NCBI GenBank assembly: GCA_045531905.1 | Contig: JAZSEY010000018.1 | Span: 1 to 64,000, forward strand | From: RGIG6919 sp045531905 | GTDB lineage: Bacteria; Bacillota; Clostridia; Lachnospirales; Lachnospiraceae | Length of the DNA: 64,000 nucleotides | Reading direction: 5' to 3' | Shown here: in pieces, positions 61,056 through 64,000 of the stretch | Position numbering within the stretch: the first letter of the stretch is position 1 | Layout of the letters: every line of letters starts with the position of its first letter | Made by a program: the position numbers and the translations under genes | Notes under the pieces: model-generated | What the model was told of the DNA's origin: nothing | The model's database searches: none | Seen by the model: only the letters and a program-made list of their open reading frames with translations

Positions 61056-64000
61056 TTATTGTTCACGCTTTTTTCTTTTTGTTATGATAAACAAAATGAA
61101 AATAGACATCGTAGCCACTGCAAAAACAATACCCACTATCATCTTCGCCTGCTGACTACCAATTCCACCATCCACATGATATGTGAATGTGCTACTACTC
61201 TGATTGCCTGCCGCATCATAACAGAAAATTTGTAAGACATGATTGCCACCATCTTGAGGAATAGTATAAGTCAACTTACCTCCATCTAAGTCGGCAGCCT
61301 CTGCTCTCTTTACGCTCTTGTTATCAATGAACATTTCCAGATACACAAACTCAATGTTGTCAAAAACATCCACTGTTATCTGACGGGTTGCGTCCTTCTC
61401 AAACTCATAATCATTTTCAATACCGGTAACAACACAGGACGGAGCCGTTTTGTCTACACAAAATTCCAACTCTAAACCTTTTACTTTGTTATCCGTTACG
61501 TTTCCAGACTCATCCTTTGAAGAAATAGAAAGCAGATAAACGCCTTCTTGAACAAACACGTCACTATTAATCTTATATGTATATTTTGACCATTCTGTGT
61601 CTCGGTCAATCTCTTCCTGAACGGTATAGTCAACACCCTTTACCAGCTGTGTAATATCTCCATTCAAACTGTAATATACACTATGTTCTTGCAAACCATC
61701 TACATTATACTCATAGATTTCAAAATCAGTATCTCCACTAATATAATAGTTATCAATCATCTGCTTTGAAAGCTCAGGAACAATGTAATAAGAACCATGT
61801 CTGTTAATTTTAAATCCAACATTCTCAACGGTTTCATGTCCAGCCAAGTCGCGTGCAGTTACTGTTAAATCATAAATATCATCTGCTCCTTCATCCGTAT
61901 CGAAAGTAGCAAATCTAAATACTTCGCCTCTAACAGCTGGTGCCTTTTCGTATTTGGCCTTTATTGTCTTCTGCTTACCCGCAGTTAAGTCAATATTAAC
62001 GCCTTCACTATTATAATTATTATCAGTTACTGTAACAACTGGTGCCACATTACCAGTGTAACTTACACCGGCTTCCAAACCTTCAATTTCTACTTCCGGT
62101 GCAGTAACATCAATTGTAAATTGTTGTTCTTCTATAGAATTGGCTTCATTGCCTGCCATATCTCTACCAGTAACAGAAATAGTATAAACACCCTCTTCAG
62201 AAAATGCGATAGATGTCACATGCTTATCTCCTGCACTTCTAAAATTCGCAGGCGCCGGAGCAGAATTTGCTACTCCATTCAAAGTACGATGTACCTCAAT
62301 AGCCATAGATGCCGCATCAAAATTATGCTCTGTTACCGTAATGGTACCGGTTCTTCCATCTTTAAAATAAGCACCTGCAGCCGGTTCATTGTAATTAAAG
62401 GTCAATTCCACTGCCGGAGACGTCTTATCAACAATAAACTCATTTACTGTACTATAGTTTGCCTTGTTTCCTGCCAAATCAGTATATGACAATGTAAATG
62501 TATAATCGCCATCATCCATAAATGGAACTGTCATTTTGTAGTCCTTATACAAAGTGCCATCTTCCGTATAAGCTTTTTTATCTAACTTAAAATCTGGCTT
62601 TAACTCTAATGCTTCTCCATCTCTTGTTGCCGTTAACACTACATCTGCATTATTGAAATTGTACTCTTTAATAATAATTGTCGCTGTTCTGCTCTGATTA
62701 TAATATGTGCCATTTAAAGCGTTATTGTTATCATAGGAAACCGAAATCTGAGGCTTTGTTGTATCTAACTTAATTGTTTCCTCCACAGTAGATACATTTC
62801 CCGCGTTGTCCTCAATCTCCAATGTCACAGCGATATCTTTTCCTTCATATTTGTCAGCAGCAATTTTTACTCGATTCTTATTCCATGTATACTGCAATGT
62901 TTTGTCTTCAATCTCTTCTGAGAATTTATCATCATTGATGGTATACACGATCTTCTTAATTCCGGAATAGGAATCACTAGCCTTCAAATTCATATATACA
63001 TCTTCTGAATAAAATCCCTCTGCATTCTTGGTTCCCAATACAGTAATCGTTGCATCAGAAGATTCAATATGTTTTTTCTTACCTTCCAGAATCATACCAC
63101 CTTTAATACTGTAGGTAGTCTCATGCCCAGCCTGATCCTTAGCAATTAACTTCACATTTCCCTTAAATGTATTAGAGATGGTTACAGTTCCAGTTACCTT
63201 ATCCTTACTCTGCTTAATATCACTGGCCTGTACTGTATAAGCAGTATTTGTGTCACTATCCACATACACACATGATACCTGCGTAACTGTAGTCACCTTC
63301 TCTTTAAACTCAAATGAAAAGGTAATCTTTTTGTTAGAAAAACGAGTATAGTCTGTCTTGTTCTTATCCTGTGTAGCATCGATATCTACACTTGAAAAAC
63401 TAGGAGCCGTTTTATCCAAAGTCACGAAATAGTTCACGCGGTTCGAAACATTTCCCATCACATCTGTTGCCAACAATGAAAAACTGTAATCTGCTTCAGT
63501 TTCTAAAACAAGAGTAGTATAATAACCCGTCTTATCTGGAACCCAACTGGAAACATTTTTCAATGCATCATCTAATGCCTTGGCATCTGCACACTCGATG
63601 GTTTTATCTCCTACCACCAACTTGCAGGCTCCATCCAAAGTCTTTGCATTAGTTGTGGCATACAAACTACAACGAATACCAGTAAAATCCGGGTTTGTCT
63701 CATTGAAAACAATCTTTACAGAAACATTCTCTGTGGTAATCGCATTATTCTCCGCATTTGGCTCTAAGGATAATGTTGGTAAAGATGCATCTTTTTTCAC
63801 TAATCCACTATTTCTGCTTACAGATGTCTCCGTTGCACCAATTCTGGAAAGGTCACTATACACCACCTGGTAATAATATGCACCTTCATCCGCTAAATCG
63901 ATATCCTTCGAATAGGTATATGTATTTCCCATCACTGTCTCAGTAAAAGTTCCCAAATCCAAATTCGATACCAGCGCATTGTTCGCATCATAAAGTGCTA
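61056..64000 (-). CDS. large cell-surface protein with Ig-like repeats (N-terminus beyond right edge)
   Basis: At least 980 residues are in the window. The frame is open through base 64000, so the TTG at 63962 is not the real start. The visible part is a series of bacterial Ig-like domains of about 90-100 residues with recurring ...TFTLSYTDLAGNKA, VTGRDMAGNEA, VTARDLAGHE and DKTAPS motifs. It ends in a single membrane anchor (about the last 30 residues, MIVGIVFAVATMSIFILFII) and a basic tail KRKKREQ. No LPXTG motif. Adhesin-like or structural; ligand unknown. Confidence 0.88.
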   Translation of the reverse strand, partial: ALYDANNALVSNLDLGTFTETVMGNTYTYSKDIDLADEGAYYYQVVYSDLSRIGATETSVSRNSGLVKKDASLPTLSLEPNAENNAITTENVSVKIVFNETNPDFTGIRCSLYATTNAKTLDGACKLVVGDKTIECADAKALDDALKNVSSWVPDKTGYYTTLVLETEADYSFSLLATDVMGNVSNRVNYFVTLDKTAPSFSSVDIDATQDKNKTDYTRFSNKKITFSFEFKEKVTTVTQVSCVYVDSDTNTAYTVQASDIKQSKDKVTGTVTISNTFKGNVKLIAKDQAGHETTYSIKGGMILEGKKKHIESSDATITVLGTKNAEGFYSEDVYMNLKASDSYSGIKKIVYTINDDKFSEEIEDKTLQYTWNKNRVKIAADKYEGKDIAVTLEIEDNAGNVSTVEETIKLDTTKPQISVSYDNNNALNGTYYNQSRTATIIIKEYNFNNADVVLTATRDGEALELKPDFKLDKKAYTEDGTLYKDYKMTVPFMDDGDYTFTLSYTDLAGNKANYSTVNEFIVDKTSPAVELTFNYNEPAAGAYFKDGRTGTITVTEHNFDAASMAIEVHRTLNGVANSAPAPANFRSAGDKHVTSIAFSEEGVYTISVTGRDMAGNEANSIEEQQFTIDVTAPEVEIEGLEAGVSYTGNVAPVVTVTDNNYNSEGVNIDLTAGKQKTIKAKYEKAPAVRGEVFRFATFDTDEGADDIYDLTVTARDLAGHETVENVGFKINRHGSYYIVPELSKQMIDNYYISGDTDFEIYEYNVDGLQEHSVYYSLNGDITQLVKGVDYTVQEEIDRDTEWSKYTYKINSDVFVQEGVYLLSISSKDESGNVTDNKVKGLELEFCVDKTAPSCVVTGIENDYEFEKDATRQITVDVFDNIEFVYLEMFIDNKSVKRAEAADLDGGKLTYTIPQDGGNHVLQIFCYDAAGNQSSSTFTYHVDGGIGSQQAKMIVGIVFAVATMSIFILFIITKRKKREQ

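Noticed and set aside
63962..63964. TTG as the start of the large surface protein
   Set aside because: The frame remains open with Ig-like sequence up to the window edge and there is no ribosome site, so the gene continues beyond 64000.

Overview
The window looks like a chromosomal segment of a low-GC, Gram-positive anaerobe of the Clostridia, most likely family Lachnospiraceae. The grounds are the AT-rich base composition, strong GGAGG ribosome sites, TTGACA/TATAAT promoters, a SAM riboswitch on metK, spore-maturation genes spmA/spmB, the tmk-yaaR-holB-ricT-rsmI block shared with Bacillus, a butyryl-CoA/acetate-type CoA-transferase relative, BspA-like leucine-rich-repeat surface proteins and three PD-(D/E)XK (Rpn-like) proteins. 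I cannot name the species. No rRNA, tRNA, CRISPR array or insertion sequence with terminal repeats was seen.

Layout. 1-2136 (-): 5' end of a secreted CHAP/Bsp-like/LRR protein that runs off the left edge. 2392-5653: a PD-(D/E)XK protein and a two-component system. 5748-11578 (+): SAM riboswitch, metK, an aberrant carbamoyltransferase, a membrane protein, pyrB, pyrI, then murA from its own promoter. 11624-15753: ECF sigma/anti-sigma pair, a MerR-type regulator, a long structured repeat and an internally deleted Rpn-like gene. 15828-21285 (-): lepB-uvrB-uvrA under a promoter overlapped by an SOS box. 21501-23189 (+): pckA, followed by two large hairpin repeats.

23692-40298 (-) is the most striking region: 13 tightly packed co-directional genes behind one good promoter. 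They encode a secreted Ig-like protein, a FecR protein, a cNMP-binding SpoIIE-type phosphatase, two membrane-anchored BMP-like binding proteins, a hybrid histidine kinase with HPt, an HD-GYP/receiver protein, a CHASE2 adenylate cyclase, a TIM-barrel protein, an RsbW-like kinase, a STAS protein, a GGDEF protein and a PilT ATPase. Every step of a possible circuit is encoded together: cAMP synthesis, a cAMP-type receptor phosphatase, partner switching, c-di-GMP turnover and pilus retraction.

40542-47247: a membrane protein and GT2 glycosyltransferase, an LRR protein, spmAB, another PD-(D/E)XK gene, and an XRE regulator with its membrane partner. 47505-53111 (-): a complete fructose PTS operon (fruR-fruK-fruA-ptsH-ptsI) whose HPr lacks the regulatory serine. 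53337-54677 (+): CoA-transferase. 54836-60990 (-): decarboxylase-tmk-yaaR-holB-ricT-trmN6-rsmI. 61056 to the right edge (-): a large cell-surface protein, N-terminus outside the window.

Four intergenic elements (14765-14944, 23237-23395, 23459-23681, 45251-45376) share one secondary structure. Its inner helices covary between copies, its internal-loop bases are invariant, and each copy has its own unrelated outer arms. I do not recognise this family, and it is the best candidate here for an undescribed structured element.
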